Assembly: GCA_037783415.1 (NCBI GenBank)
Contig: JAZGTN010000002.1
Coordinates: 2,790,001 to 2,854,000 of the forward strand
Reading direction: 5' to 3'
Length of the DNA stretch: 64,000 nt
Source of the DNA: Leptasterias polaris
Lineage: Eukaryota; Echinodermata; Asteroidea; Forcipulatida; Asteriidae
The position numbers and the translations under genes are program-made. Shown piece after piece: positions 52,901 to 58,299 of the stretch (position 1 is its first letter; every line of letters begins with the position of its first letter). The notes beneath the pieces are model-generated. The model was not told the origin of the DNA, made no database searches, and worked only from the letters and a program-made list of their open reading frames with translations.

Positions 52901-55553
52901 GATTACTATTGGCCGATGGTCGGGGGTCTTGACCCAAAATTATTTAGGCCATTTGCACACAATTACCAGCAACTTCCAGTCCAGGGCGTGCTAAGCATTA
53001 TAGGAAACGGCCGGTGCACATTTCCATCAGCTGTTTCCATCCTTCTTTACAATAAGGGATGTGTGCATTTCCAGCCATTTCCAAGGCGCTGTATGTAAGC
53101 ATGGGGAACTGAGGGTGCATATATACCAGCCGTTTCCAGGCGCTGGAAGCATAGGGAACGGAGGGTGCACATCCTATAGCCGTTTCCAGGCGCAGTAAGC
53201 ATGGAAAACGGTGGGTGCACATCCAAGCCGTTTCCAGTATTTGTAAGCGTGGGAAACAGGGTGCACAATTCCAGCCGTTTCCAGGCGCAGTAATTTTAGG
53301 AATCGGTGGGTGCAATTACGCTTCCCGAAACGGGCTATAAACGAGATGTCGGAAAACGGCAGGATACGAGCAAGAAATGGCTTGGTTTCCAGCAAGTTTT
53401 CTTTGACGGAAACAGCATTTTTCGCACAGTGTTAGTCTTTTGTTGGCTTGGCGGTAACTGGCCTGTTTTGGCTGATTGTATGACTTTTGATAATTGACTC
53501 TGATCAACAGCAGTATTTACCAGAATCCAACTTTTAGATCTTTATGAATACTTCAATAAAGTACTGTGTGAACAACAAAATTAATAAACTTAAACAATGG
53601 GTTCCTAGGCCCTGAAAAACTTGACAGACGTTTAATTAATACACGTTCTATCTAGAGCTCTATGCAGTCTGAAGTAGTAATTTTAGCACTTGTTTCCCGT
53701 GTGAACTATGGTACAAACGCAAGAGACTTTATACATTTTACTTTCTTTGACAATTCAAAAGCTATCAACAATCTTTTCATCGATTCAAAGGAATAGTTCA
53801 CGCAATAAACGCATTAAACACATGACTGACCCCAAGGATACCCGAACACCTAGAGTTTGTTTTACAAACTCTAAATCTCTAGTTTGGTGCTCGGGCATTC
53901 GGCCCGAACGACTCTTTGTTATTGTTCGGTGTTTGAAACTTCAAGACTCTTTTATCTCTCAAACCCAGTTCTTCTCAGAAGCAAGAAGTCTCCCAAAATG
54001 GGCGTGTCGTGGTCGAGCGGTTTAGTGCATCGGACTCAAGTTCTGGTGGTTAAGTCAACAGGGTGTGGGTTCCAACCCCGGTCATGACACTTGTGTCCTT
54101 GAGCAAGACACTTAATTATAATTGCTTCTCTTCACTCTGGGATAAATTGGTACCATTTAGGGCAGAGTTGGTTCGTGCTTTTGATTTAACTTGGTGTGCT
54201 ACATATTTGGCAGCACCGACTGTATACTCCCAAGGGAGTTGAGATGACCGGGAGTAATAATTTTGGAGCACCATGATCATGCATGAACACTGAATGACTG
54301 TTTTGAGTGCTATAAAAGAAGCCACTATCATAAAAATCATTACCCATAAACCTACTCAGTTTTTAAGTCTAGACTTACAGCAACTAAGCGGTTGTCCTCG
54401 TAGTAGCCCCAGCAGAGCTCTGGGGCCTCTCTGTGCCACAGTTCTACTTCTTCTTTTTGGGACGCAACACCAACAGGGAAACCTGCAAGTATACATGTAA
54501 TGTTCCCGTATTTGACTACAAAATATACTAACATTGAATCTCCTGTTGCATTCAACAAGCCTTGAATTATATGGAGGCCATGGAGGCCATGGCTTTTGTT
54601 GCCCTGGTCTTGGGCTTTGTGCCCTTAAAACATTCCCGTAGGCATTAAGATTTTCCAATGGAAACGCCTTTTGAAAAAAAAAATTGCCTTGCCCTCTCAA
54701 AGATGAAATTCCAGGCCTGGTTCAACACTAACCACAAATAATAGATGTTTAGTTTTCATAACCTAAGATTGTTAAATCGAAATATATATTTGGCCGTGTT
54801 TTTGAACCACGTATTTTAAAGTGTCATACACCATTACCGCCCCAAATCATCGGGCCTTAAGCATTCATGAAACCATCCCAACTCCTTAGGAGTATGCAGC
54901 ACCAGCAAATAATGCAGACTGATTACACTTACTAGTGGTTTCTATCACTGCCCATCTCCGTGGACCTTGGTTCGAAACCCACTTATGACCAAAGCCTTGC
55001 ATGTGGATTGCGTGGGTTTCCTCCCACATCTAAAACTGTCATTTCTTCATCATCTTCTCTCAACAGGTATCTTCAGGCATACAGGTTACAGTCCAAGTAA
55101 CTTTGGAGGGTTCCTTGGTTTCAGTACCAGAAAGACATATTCTGCAATCTCTAAACCTAATAACGGACACCCATTTGTCTGCTGCATTGTGAGTTTCTCG
55201 ATTACTAGAGTTAACATTGTTTACCATCACAGACTAGGCATGTTTGCTAGCATGTGGCCTCAATCCTCCCATATATCCTCTTCTCCTATGTCACTCCATA
55301 CCAACATTGTTTGGACTCGGATAAAACTGGTACATGTATGCCTAAGTCTGTGATAAGCACTTGTTGTTCGGGCCTACTGGCTCCAGTCCATCTGAATCAT
55401 TCACTTTGGTAATTATATATGGAAGGATTGGGGACTGTACAGAGTAATCAATACAGTGCTTTAATACATATTCTTACCTTGCACTTCAAACAAGTACGAT
55501 TCATTAACTTCTTCTGGCTTCATCATACGCATAAAAGCTGCACTCGAGGACAT
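19762..55553 (-). CDS. Serotonin/arylalkylamine N-acetyltransferase-like gene, 4 exons, 3' end not found
   Basis: Four minus-strand exons (55553-55478, 54482-54379, 20602-20480, 19918-19762) join in phase to about 153 residues. They follow the AANAT order: an N-terminal KPEEVNESYLFEVQGFP segment, APELCWGYYEDNRLVA, a CGT then THEPQG...GIHSVVV strand, the acetyl-CoA loop QDSRGKGIG (residues 96-104, Q/RxxGxG/A), and the VKPFYENTGF motif near residue 135. The enzyme family transfers acetyl from acetyl-CoA to arylalkylamines (melatonin pathway in vertebrates, amine inactivation elsewhere) in the cytosol. Only one His is seen in the GIHSVVV strand, where vertebrate AANAT has HLH, so the non-vertebrate type is more likely. 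The start at 55553 is the first ATG of the exon; the frame stays open upstream. About 30-50 C-terminal residues are missing from my reading. Confidence 0.8.
20480..20602 (-). CDS. AANAT-like exon 3
   Basis: 123 bp, phase 0 at both ends, after acceptor AACTAATAG and before GTAAGT. Encodes RMCGTQSCDARYSDSCIC then THEPQGTMVGIHSVVVHQDS and RGK. It supplies the first half of the acetyl-CoA loop. Pyrimidines before the acceptor are sparse, and a MITE begins about 20 bp upstream of it. Confidence 0.85.
20625..20770. mobile_element. MITE of the ACAAGTCGTTAA family, copy 1
   Basis: GACAAGTCGTTAATGA at the left and CATTAACGACTTGTGA at the right are inverted ends around a TCTCGCGAGA-rich centre. A second copy is at 22811-22950. 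It sits in AANAT-like intron 2, right beside the exon 3 acceptor. Confidence 0.75.
21150..21295. repeat. CAAAGTCGCCCC array
   Basis: Begins ACGGAAACCAGTCAACTCGCC, like the left end of the MITE at 11539-11843, and continues with five or so AAAGTCGCC units. No matching right end was found, so it is truncated. Confidence 0.75.
21320..21990 (+). repeat. Degenerate GGAACGAAAGC minisatellite
   Basis: Roughly 26-28-bp units of the form GGGAACGAAAGCGTATTT, with a higher-order duplication of about 120 bp (ACGAATGAACGTATATTTC... near 21447 and its copy near 21577). The plus strand stays open in long stretches (GTKAYF-like peptide repeats), but this is a by-product of the repeat. Confidence 0.8.
22811..22950. 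mobile_element. MITE of the ACAAGTCGTTAA family, copy 2
   Basis: TTTCACAAGTCGGTAAATGCG at the left and CATTTAACGACTTGTCCAC at the right. Inverse orientation relative to copy 1. The centre again has TCTCGC...GCGAGA inverted motifs. Confidence 0.75.
23085..23690. repeat. ACGTTGT minisatellite, about 60-bp units
   Basis: After an entry GTGTACCCAGCTAATACATT with several ACGTTG palindrome-like motifs, about six units of the form GTCACGTTGTCTTCACGTTG + TATTTTGGTA follow with gradual divergence. Resembles the subterminal CAACGTTG sequence at 56480-56760 and may be the end of a related element. Confidence 0.75.
23702..23728. repeat. H2 hairpin, copy 5
   Basis: AGGTGTTCGGC, loop TATCA, GCCGAAAACCT. 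It directly follows the ACGTTGT array and opens the next family A block. Confidence 0.75.
23729..24154. repeat. Family A fragment
   Basis: Poly-T, then GTACAAACTTGAAACTTGGC, AATGACGTCATTAAAAGGTG and CTTAACTTCCGGGTCGTTACC, in the same order as 33185-33600. Confidence 0.65.
24155..24678 (+). mobile_element. 5'-truncated CR1/L2-like retrotransposon 3' end
   Basis: The plus strand encodes RAVLMYKCTNNLAPFYLSED then TTRQANNDTLAIPKYKTEC, the C-terminal region of CR1/L2 reverse transcriptases, with a frame break before the final WN-type motif (GITCLEQLK). The 3' UTR ends in the microsatellite (AATA)n at 24647-24677, as in this clade. It interrupts family A: left flank GATTGAATTGAAC matches the uninterrupted copy at 33590. 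Confidence 0.8.
24679..25080. repeat. Family A fragment
   Basis: Continues the interrupted block: AAGACAACACAAACTTGATG, ATGATAACGTCATCAGGTG, CGACGGTTGCTTTTTGCGGG. Confidence 0.6.
25150..25515. repeat. About 165-bp tandem duplication, 2.2 copies
   Basis: The unit runs from CTTCACAGTTACCTTGACAA through TGTGTCTCGAAAGTAA, GGCTGCTTGCAATGGTT and TCTATTGTGTACATTT. It is repeated with divergence at about 25308, and a third partial start lies at about 25485. Confidence 0.75.
25555..26760. repeat. Family A block
   Basis: Three successive ACCTTTAAGGYRACGTCACGTGACATTTGATGATGTCA-type sub-units spaced about 140 bp (near 25590, 25740 and 25880), then module C and the TGTGTAGCGTTTGCTAC text. Confidence 0.6.
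26050..26285 (+). repeat. Module C dispersed repeat, copy 2
   Basis: AACGAGGTTTGCATGGACGG, AGGTTGCGTGAACCTTGAA, GGACTTTGAACCTTGTGGTC, then the TTTTCAGTGCAGTTC text that also opens the window. Confidence 0.7.
26860..27240. repeat. Degenerate ACGTTGT/ATTTTGGTATTGT repeat
   Basis: Scattered units such as TTGTATTTTGGTATTGT and CCACGTTGTCTC, a diverged relative of 23085-23690. Confidence 0.5.
27463..27497. repeat. C19 run followed by (CCA)n
   Basis: Nineteen C then five ACC triplets. Confidence 0.95.
28763..28803 (-). CDS. Putative terminal exon inside the CACTA-like element
   Basis: After CTTTCATAG the minus strand reads DSSLELIEVMDPS and a stop (28763-28765). The split first codon joins in phase with the exon at 29358-29514. 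Very short, so uncertain. Confidence 0.35.
28990..29090 (+). mobile_element. Degenerate tRNA-derived SINE, family S1
   Basis: Box B-like GGTTTGATCC near 29045 and a CTGTGGATTG tail like the copies at 14 and 55 kb. Box A is poor. Confidence 0.4.
29358..29514 (-). CDS. Putative internal exon inside the CACTA-like element
   Basis: 157 bp after acceptor AATTTGTTGCAG and before a perfect GTAAGT. Reads GTCIHLRLSTKLQLMAII, then NSVKAVKALTLFVANYVF and DITMLRRHPAPMILFR. No family recognised. Phase fits the following 28763-28803 exon but not the preceding 29771-29894 one, so an exon is missing or the gene is broken. Confidence 0.45.
29771..29894 (-). CDS. Putative zinc-finger-like exon inside the CACTA-like element
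   Basis: After acceptor GTTTTTGCAG the minus strand reads MFNFKCQKSGVCHHGH, then ESTSLSLYVRYYFHGN and LTLPCAALG, ending at GTAAGT. The spacing of C, C, H and H and the YVRYYFH...LPC pattern resembles degenerate C2H2-type modules found beside En/Spm-like elements in aquatic animals. This family link is from memory and tentative. Confidence 0.45.
30115..30562. mobile_element. 450-bp foldback MITE with three tandem internal hairpins, 8-bp flank repeat
   Basis: TAGACCCAGTAACTGGGGCG at the left is mirrored at the right, and the arms stay homologous for about 150 bp. GTAGAGGC occurs at 30107-30114 and 30569-30576, a likely 8-bp target duplication (hAT-like). The centre holds three consecutive hairpins of about 55 nt (30239-30294, 30301-30355, 30361-30414), each with GACAGGTGCCCTGCC-type left and GGCAGGGCACCTGTC-type right arms. 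Nested in the CACTA-like element. Confidence 0.85.
31930..32220. other. Gene-free stretch
   Basis: No supported gene or repeat. A short open frame ending KTSSKTKTCSSMFKRHFQ is probably chance. Confidence 0.35.
32228..33060 (-). mobile_element. 5'-truncated non-LTR retrotransposon (CR1/L2-like group)
   Basis: The minus strand from 33045 encodes LLYCSLILPHLSYCNIVWAN, then IDKLVRLQKKAVRIVS, FRDHTTPLFRKFNLLTL and NLFMFKFFNNSLP: the post-palm C-terminal part of a non-LTR reverse transcriptase, open for 157 codons to a stop at 32572. A 3' UTR follows and ends in (TTGAA)n at 32230-32247, a terminal microsatellite as in L2-type elements. The 5' part was never present or is lost. The open frame suggests a young insertion. 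Confidence 0.8.
32488..32508. repeat. G21 homopolymer
   Basis: Lies in the 3' UTR of the retrotransposon at 32228-33060. Confidence 0.95.
33082..33109. repeat. H2 hairpin, copy 6
   Basis: AGGTGTTCGGGC, loop ATTCG, GCCCGAACAACT, followed by CTTTGTTATTGTTCG. Confidence 0.85.
33134..33162. repeat. H2 hairpin, copy 7
   Basis: AGGTGTTCGGGC, loop CTTAC, GCCCGAACAACT, followed by CCTTGTTTTTGTTC. Tandem with copy 6. Confidence 0.85.
33163..33990. repeat. Family A block
   Basis: Poly-T, CTTTGTCCGCAACCAAACGC, TTTGATCAACTTGAAACTT, a GTGACGTCACTATTACGTCA site, ACATGACCTTAACTTCCGGG and TGATGACGTCATCGGGCATC. Parallel to 37385-37955 and 42584-43260. Confidence 0.7.
34024..34044. repeat. C21 homopolymer
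   Basis: Uninterrupted C run near the boundary between family A and Helitron-like copy 1. Confidence 0.95.
34267..34577 (+). pseudogene. Helitron-carried exon-like module a, copy 1
   Basis: Contains CAGCGTCTAATTGTTCCCC, GAATTGAAGACGAAG and AAAATGCAAGCAGAAAAAGA and ends at ACG|GTAAGC. Its frame is broken by stops, whereas the copy at about 46120-46381 is open. It may descend from a captured host exon. Confidence 0.45.
35015..35112 (+). pseudogene. Helitron-carried exon-like module b, copy 1
   Basis: Bounded by a TTTTTTTCTTCTTCAG acceptor-like tract and an ACAG|GTAGAAAT donor-like site. Both signals recur at 41246-41349 and 46930-47038 although the sequence between drifts. Confidence 0.45.
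35846..36110 (-). repeat. Family A and module C, reverse orientation
   Basis: CGTGACATTTCATGACCTC, CTTCTTCCGGTCGAAACCGG, then module C in reverse (GTCTCTAAAACAGCCGTCC, ATGCAAACCTCGTTA). Local slippage gives AAAGTCCAAAGTCC repeats at 35975-36010. Confidence 0.65.
36700..37270 (+). mobile_element. Helitron-like element, copy 2 (3' part)
   Basis: Ends CCGAACACCTAGTGTTTG, loop TTTCA, ACAAACACTGAATCT and CTAG at 37267-37270, followed directly by T and an H2 hairpin. Homology with the other copies is clear only over the last 100 bp (TTCAATGAAACAGTTCAG), so the start is a guess. Confidence 0.5.
37273..37300. repeat. H2 hairpin, copy 8
   Basis: AGGTGTTCGGTC, loop TACA, GACCGAACAACT. The inner pairs changed to TC/GA with full pairing kept. 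Confidence 0.9.
37332..37359. repeat. H2 hairpin, copy 9
   Basis: AGGTGTTCGGGG, loop TAAA, CCCCGAACAACT. The inner pairs changed to GG/CC with full pairing kept. Confidence 0.9.
37385..37955. repeat. Family A block
   Basis: TTTGTCCGCAAGCAAACGC, two GTGACGTCATGA(T)TACGTCATCAGGTGTC-type sites (37521 and 37859), and TACTTCCGGTCGTACCGGAAG near 37690. Confidence 0.7.
38178..38781 (+). repeat. 303-bp tandem duplication of exon-like module a
   Basis: AGACCTGATCTGCTCAGATT starts at 38181 and again at 38484. Both units end in a GTAAGCTTCGT donor-like site (38465 and 38782). The frames contain stops (CACTGAGATGA). Confidence 0.85.
39058..40997. mobile_element. Foldback element with GGATTCGCAATCCGTTATTAC arrays
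   Basis: TACGAAAGCCTATTAGCGCC at the left and its inverse (GTGGCGCTAATGGGCTTTCG, TA) at the right are flanked by TTTTTC on both sides (39052-39057 and 40998-41003), a possible 6-bp duplication. Arrays of a 21-bp unit run plus at 39110-39212 and 39570-39830, and minus at 40275-40495 and 40800-40960. About 390 bp between arrays (39235-39530) reappears inverted at 39960-40260 (CAACCATTGTACAC, AAAGCGTTTGTTATGAAGTG). A partial duplicate of the right side lies at 40620-40800. No coding. Confidence 0.8.
41246..41349 (+). pseudogene. Helitron-carried exon-like module b, copy 2
   Basis: After TTTTTTTCTTCTTCAG, reading NTAHPVPKWSLQVKDFLL then VVVLHS and a stop. Ends ACAG|GTAGAAAT. Confidence 0.45.
41611..41648. 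repeat. 38-bp palindrome
   Basis: GATGCCCCATAGAGGTAGA and TCTACCTCTATGGTGCATC are near-perfect inverses without a loop. It looks like a local inverted duplication of the 3' edge of module b. Confidence 0.85.
42584..43260. repeat. Family A block
   Basis: CTTTGTTTTGCTTATTCTTC, CAATGACGTCATGATGACGT near 42709, TACTTCCGGTCGTAACGGAAG near 42891, and GTGACGTCATGATTACGTCA near 43040. Confidence 0.7.
43370..44830. mobile_element. Foldback element with CCCTATGTTCCGACA arrays
   Basis: A 16-bp unit (CCCCTATGTTCCGACA) is repeated about ten times on the plus strand (43390-43553) and about sixteen times inverted (44545-44812), enclosing about 1 kb of unique sequence. Outer edges TCGTGATGGTGAC (43370) and the inverse of CACGACGGTTAC (44815-44828) look like diverged terminal inverted repeats. 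No coding. The TATGTTC/TATATTC variants are spread through both arrays. Confidence 0.75.
44960..45583 (+). mobile_element. Helitron-like element, copy 4 (3' part)
   Basis: Shares CTTTTGTTGGCTTGGTGGTAA and TTTGACTCTGATCAACAACGG with copy 6 (53.4 kb). Ends CCGAACACCTAGTGTTTG, loop TTCTC, ACAAACACTAAATCT and CTAG at 45580-45583, followed by T. Confidence 0.6.
46120..46381 (+). pseudogene. Helitron-carried exon-like module a, open copy
   Basis: Reads RQIVSIFAPLLLYEEYGIED, then KVSLRWPPASVIRMTFNYV and RKCKQKKTNIGYVLITHREG, and on to a GTAAGT donor without a stop, as part of a 216-codon open frame starting at 45863. Other copies have stops in the same frame. No family recognised. A captured exon is the simplest idea. 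Confidence 0.4.
46930..47038 (+). pseudogene. Helitron-carried exon-like module b, copy 3
   Basis: Acceptor-like TTTTTCTTCTTCAG and donor-like ACAG|GTAGAAAT are conserved with the copies at 35015 and 41246. Confidence 0.45.
47991..48644 (-). repeat. Family A block, reverse orientation
   Basis: Reverse-strand version of 42584-43260: CACCTGATGACGTCATCATG near 48166, CCTTCCGGTACGACCGGAAG near 48320, TTGATCAAAGGTTTGCAAGT. Confidence 0.7.
48645..48673. repeat. H2 hairpin, copy 10 (reverse orientation)
   Basis: AGTTGTTCGGTC, loop TATAA, GACCGAACACCT, preceded by GAACAATAACAAAG, the reverse of the usual CTTTGTTATTGTTC tail. Confidence 0.9.
48690..51810. other. Mostly unique, gene-free stretch
   Basis: Two imperfect units of about 110 bp with GGAAACTGG and GTTTCCTT motifs (49130-49340), a (CAAA)n tract (50320-50355), and a repeated ATTTACC...TCAAGGCTTTCCG text (50030-50080; 50600-50640). 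No supported gene. Confidence 0.4.
51816..52178. mobile_element. TTAA-flanked MITE, AGGCACTGGACAC family
   Basis: TTAA at 51812-51815 and 52179-52182 flanks AGGCACTGGACACTTTTGG at the left and the inverse of AGGCACTGGACACGTTTGG at the right. The interior (GTTTTTGAGAAAGGGGTATT, AAATTTTCACAGATTTTGTA) matches my memory of a high-copy sea-star repeat. That identity is recall, not a search. The TTAA site points to piggyBac or Kolobok mobilisation. Confidence 0.88.
52183..52980. other. Gene-free stretch
   Basis: AT-rich, no supported feature. Confidence 0.4.
52985..53315. repeat. Minisatellite, about 58-bp units, GGAAACGG...CCGTTTCC
   Basis: About six units of the form GGAAACGGAGGGTGCACATCC + AGCCGTTTCCAGGCGC + AGTAAGCATG. 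Each unit is itself a weak inverted repeat (GGAAACGG against CCGTTTCC). Minus-strand open frames across it are repeat by-products. Confidence 0.85.
53420..53882 (+). mobile_element. Helitron-like element, copy 6 (3' part)
   Basis: Shares text with copy 4. Ends CCGAACACCTAGAGTTTG, loop TTTTA, CAAACTCTAAATCT and CTAG at 53879-53882, then T and an H2 hairpin. Confidence 0.6.
53885..53913. repeat. H2 hairpin, copy 11
   Basis: TGGTGCTCGGGC, loop ATTCG, GCCCGAACGACT, followed by CTTTGTTATTGTTCGG. The outer stem carries a T-to-C change that turns one pair from U-A-type to C-G-type (GGTGCTCG with CGAACGACT is imperfect), while the apex is intact. Confidence 0.75.
54001..54340 (+). mobile_element. 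tRNA-Leu-derived SINE with GTCCTTGAGCAAGACAC core
   Basis: Head GTGTCGTGGTCGAGCGGTTT resembles a class II (Leu) tRNA with a CAA-like anticodon position and box B GGGTTCCAACCCC (54067-54079). The body GTCCTTGAGCAAGACACTTA is a conserved core seen in V-SINE-like elements. It ends near 54340, about 40 bp 3' of AANAT-like exon 2 on the opposite strand. Confidence 0.85.
54379..54482 (-). CDS. AANAT-like exon 2
   Basis: Follows acceptor TATACTTGCAG and ends at a perfect GTAAGT donor. Encodes FPVGVASQKEEVELWHRE then APELCWGYYEDNRLVA. A-PEL-x-x-G-x-Y-x-x-x-x-LV is the AANAT block before the CGT strand. Confidence 0.85.
54915..55075 (+). mobile_element. tRNA-derived SINE, family S1 copy 2
   Basis: Box B GGTTCGAAACC (54969-54979) and tail GCATGTGGATTGCGTGGGTT + TCCTCCCACATCTAAA, shared with 14027-14190. 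Lies in AANAT-like intron 1. Confidence 0.75.
55478..55553 (-). CDS. AANAT-like exon 1 (first coding exon)
   Basis: Starts ATG at 55553 (context GAGAAAATGT), encodes MSSSAAFMRMMKPEEV then NESYLFEVQ, and ends in phase 1 before GTAAGA. The LFEVQ|GFP junction with exon 2 reproduces the family's acidic-GFP/YP segment. Confidence 0.75.
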
Positions 55554-56005
55554 TTTCTCACCAATGATAATTATCGTCCAAGTCCAATCAAGGAGTTTCA
55601 ACAAATGTTTCAAAAATATATTGGCGATTGGCTACAATGGAATCCGTTTTACTTGCATCTACACTCCAGAAGAATTAAACGCTGATGTAGTTGAGTTCAT
55701 ATACAGATAACTATTTTGCAGCATACCTCTACTTGTCTGGCATGCCTGGTGACTTGTGTACATAATGTGAATACTTATTTGTTATCTGGAGAGCTGAAAG
55801 GCCGTTTCACTAAAAGGCTGTCCCCTTAACGTGAAATGGAATAGTCCACTTCAGGGACTCCCATACCTGTTAAACCTACAATTTGCATATTTCTCTAAGC
55901 CTTAGGCTTCCCACGCTAGAATTTTATACCACAAGAGGGCGCCCTCCAACGCCCGCCCCTGCCCACGGCCAACTCGTCCTCTTTTCTCTAGCGTTCAGCG
56001 AAGAC

Positions 56006-56479
56006 TATGGTGGCCCTGAAGGGACATCGCACATCGCAAATATCTTTGCAAATATTTGCGATGTCGCAAATATCTTTGCAAATATCTTTGCAAATATTTG
56101 CGATGTCGCAAATATCTTTGCAAATATCTTTGCAAATATTTGCGATGTCGTAAATATCTTTGCAAATATTTGCGATGTCGCAAATATTATTGCAAATATG
56201 TTTGCAAATATTTGCGACGTCGCAAATATCTTTGCAAATATCTTTGCAAATATTTGCGACGTCGCAAATATTATCGCAAATATCTTTGCAAATATTTGCG
56301 ACGTCGCAAATATTATCGCAAATATCTTTGCAAATATTTGCGACGTCGCAAATATTATCGCAAATATCTTTGCAAATATTTGCGACGTCGCAAATATTAT
56401 CGCATACTTTATCGCATACTTCGTCGCATAGTTTGCATATTTGTGGTGGATATTTTTTCAAGAGCCTAGATGGTCTTAA
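56006..56479 (+). mobile_element. Foldback element end, copy 3 (satellite array 3)
   Basis: Starts TATGGTGGCCCTGAAGGGAC as at 10558, then about 400 bp of ATTTGCGA(C/T)GTCGCAAAT and ATCTTTGCAAAT modules shifting from the GATGTC to the GACGTC variant, then GTTTGCATATTTGTGGTGG and AGCCTAGATGGTCTTAA. Homology to the composite stops there, at the edge of the En/Spm element. The minus-strand 254-codon frame through it is a repeat by-product. Confidence 0.8.
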
Positions 56480-58299
56480 CCCAGGTAGCAAGCCAACGTT
56501 GGTCCAACGTTGCACCAACGTTGTCAAATACGGATGACAACGTTGGACCAGCGTTGTCCGGCAACGTTGCACCAACGTTATTTTGCATGTTGAGACAACG
56601 TTGCAGCGACGCTGGATCCAACGTTGCTCCAACGTTGGATTCACGTTATTCCCACAATATCCAACCAAACTTGTCATTATTCCCAACAAATCCCACAAGT
56701 TTCCAATGTTAATCCAACCAGATTCCACCCACTTCCAACAAATTTCCAGCAACTTTCCAACAGACCATTTTAGGCTTCATGGCATATGAATAGACAAATG
56801 ACTAATAAAGTGACTTCCACAAACTTGGAATGAGCTTTAACTCATCCGACAGCATAACAACGAAAGTGACAAATGACTGCGATACTGACAAATATCACTT
56901 TATTCTTAAAAACGCATGTACATGTACAATGAAATAGAAATTTTGCAGGCACGATATAAACATTTTTCCTTAGCTTAATCATGAATCAAAATAATACTGT
57001 GTATATATACTGTTCAATAAGCACACATCTGCCCGGTATATAACCTGATTTATAAAGTGACTTCCACAAACTTGGAATGAGCTTAAATCATCGGACTGCA
57101 TAACAACGAAATTGCACCTGAATACTTGTAACACCAAGAATAAAAATACATGTACAATAATAAAACCCTTTTAACATAAATGTAAATGTACTGCACATCT
57201 GAGGCAAGAATGTGACACAGAGCACCACTTTCTGTTGTCTCCCAATTGTCTCCCAAAACATCCAAAGAATTTAAAAGGAAACATTCCGGTTTTCGGGGGG
57301 GGGGCAGTTTGGCCATTAATACAACCGGGAATAGTGCAACAGTGAAACGTTGAAAATTTCAAACGTAGTGGCCAAGTTTCATTTCAAACATGTAACAGCA
57401 TTACCCCAGTAAGAGTTAAAACAAGTCTAGGCAAGACACTGGCTGCTTGATAGTTGGCGAACTCATTGTATATACTCAGTGCATATATGGAGAGACGCGT
57501 GGACAACTGATTGTCACAAACATGGCCACCTATATAGGTTCAATTGTTTATTAAAGGGCAAAACAAATCATAGAGGGAAGTCTGAATGCGTAGCCCGAAT
57601 TCCTATTTCTTCCACAAATATAATCCATTCATGAAGTGTTTTCAGTTGTTCTAATCAAACAGTTTTGATGGTTTAACATACTCTGTACATCAGCAAGCAG
57701 TCATATCTGTTAACAAAATTGACGTCTGGAAAGTGCAGAAAAGAAAAAGCAGTGTACATGTATGAGTTTAACAAACGATAAATGCAACTTAATATACACT
57801 TATTCATTCTCCAATGTCTCTGAAATGGAGAAGGTAATGAAGTGATTGAAATGACAAAAATAATTTGTGTTCCTATTCTTAGTCACTTAAGAGTCAAACA
57901 TTCTCTTAACAATAAACTGTAATTCTACATTTTGTTCTCCACTCCTTTTTTTCTTTATTATACAATTAGGTCCCAAAAGGCCTATGTCAACAGGGCAACT
58001 TTGATAAGCAATTCGGAGGCAACATAAAATAAAACCCAGAAAATGGTCAAATGTTACATAATGGTTGTTCTCATAAAATAAAGAAACAAAGAACAATTTC
58101 AGTAAATCAATAACACACATTGGATTCTGGTCTTCAGGGAGATTGCTTGGGACTGGTTGAATGTAAATTGCCCCAGTCGACTAGGGACACTCATCTGCAA
58201 ACCACAAAGCCCTTTTTACAAGTAAAAAGAAAAGCAAAAACGAAAAAGAATGGCTTTTCCTAAAAGTGCAAAAACAGCCAAAATTGTCCAATATATCCT

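Noticed and set aside
52998..53315. 105-codon minus-strand ORF
   Set aside because: Lies wholly in the 58-bp minisatellite. Repeated peptide, no supporting signals.
54001..54090. Functional tRNA-Leu gene
   Set aside because: The tRNA-like head is imperfect and is fused to a SINE core (GTCCTTGAGCAAGACAC) and tail.
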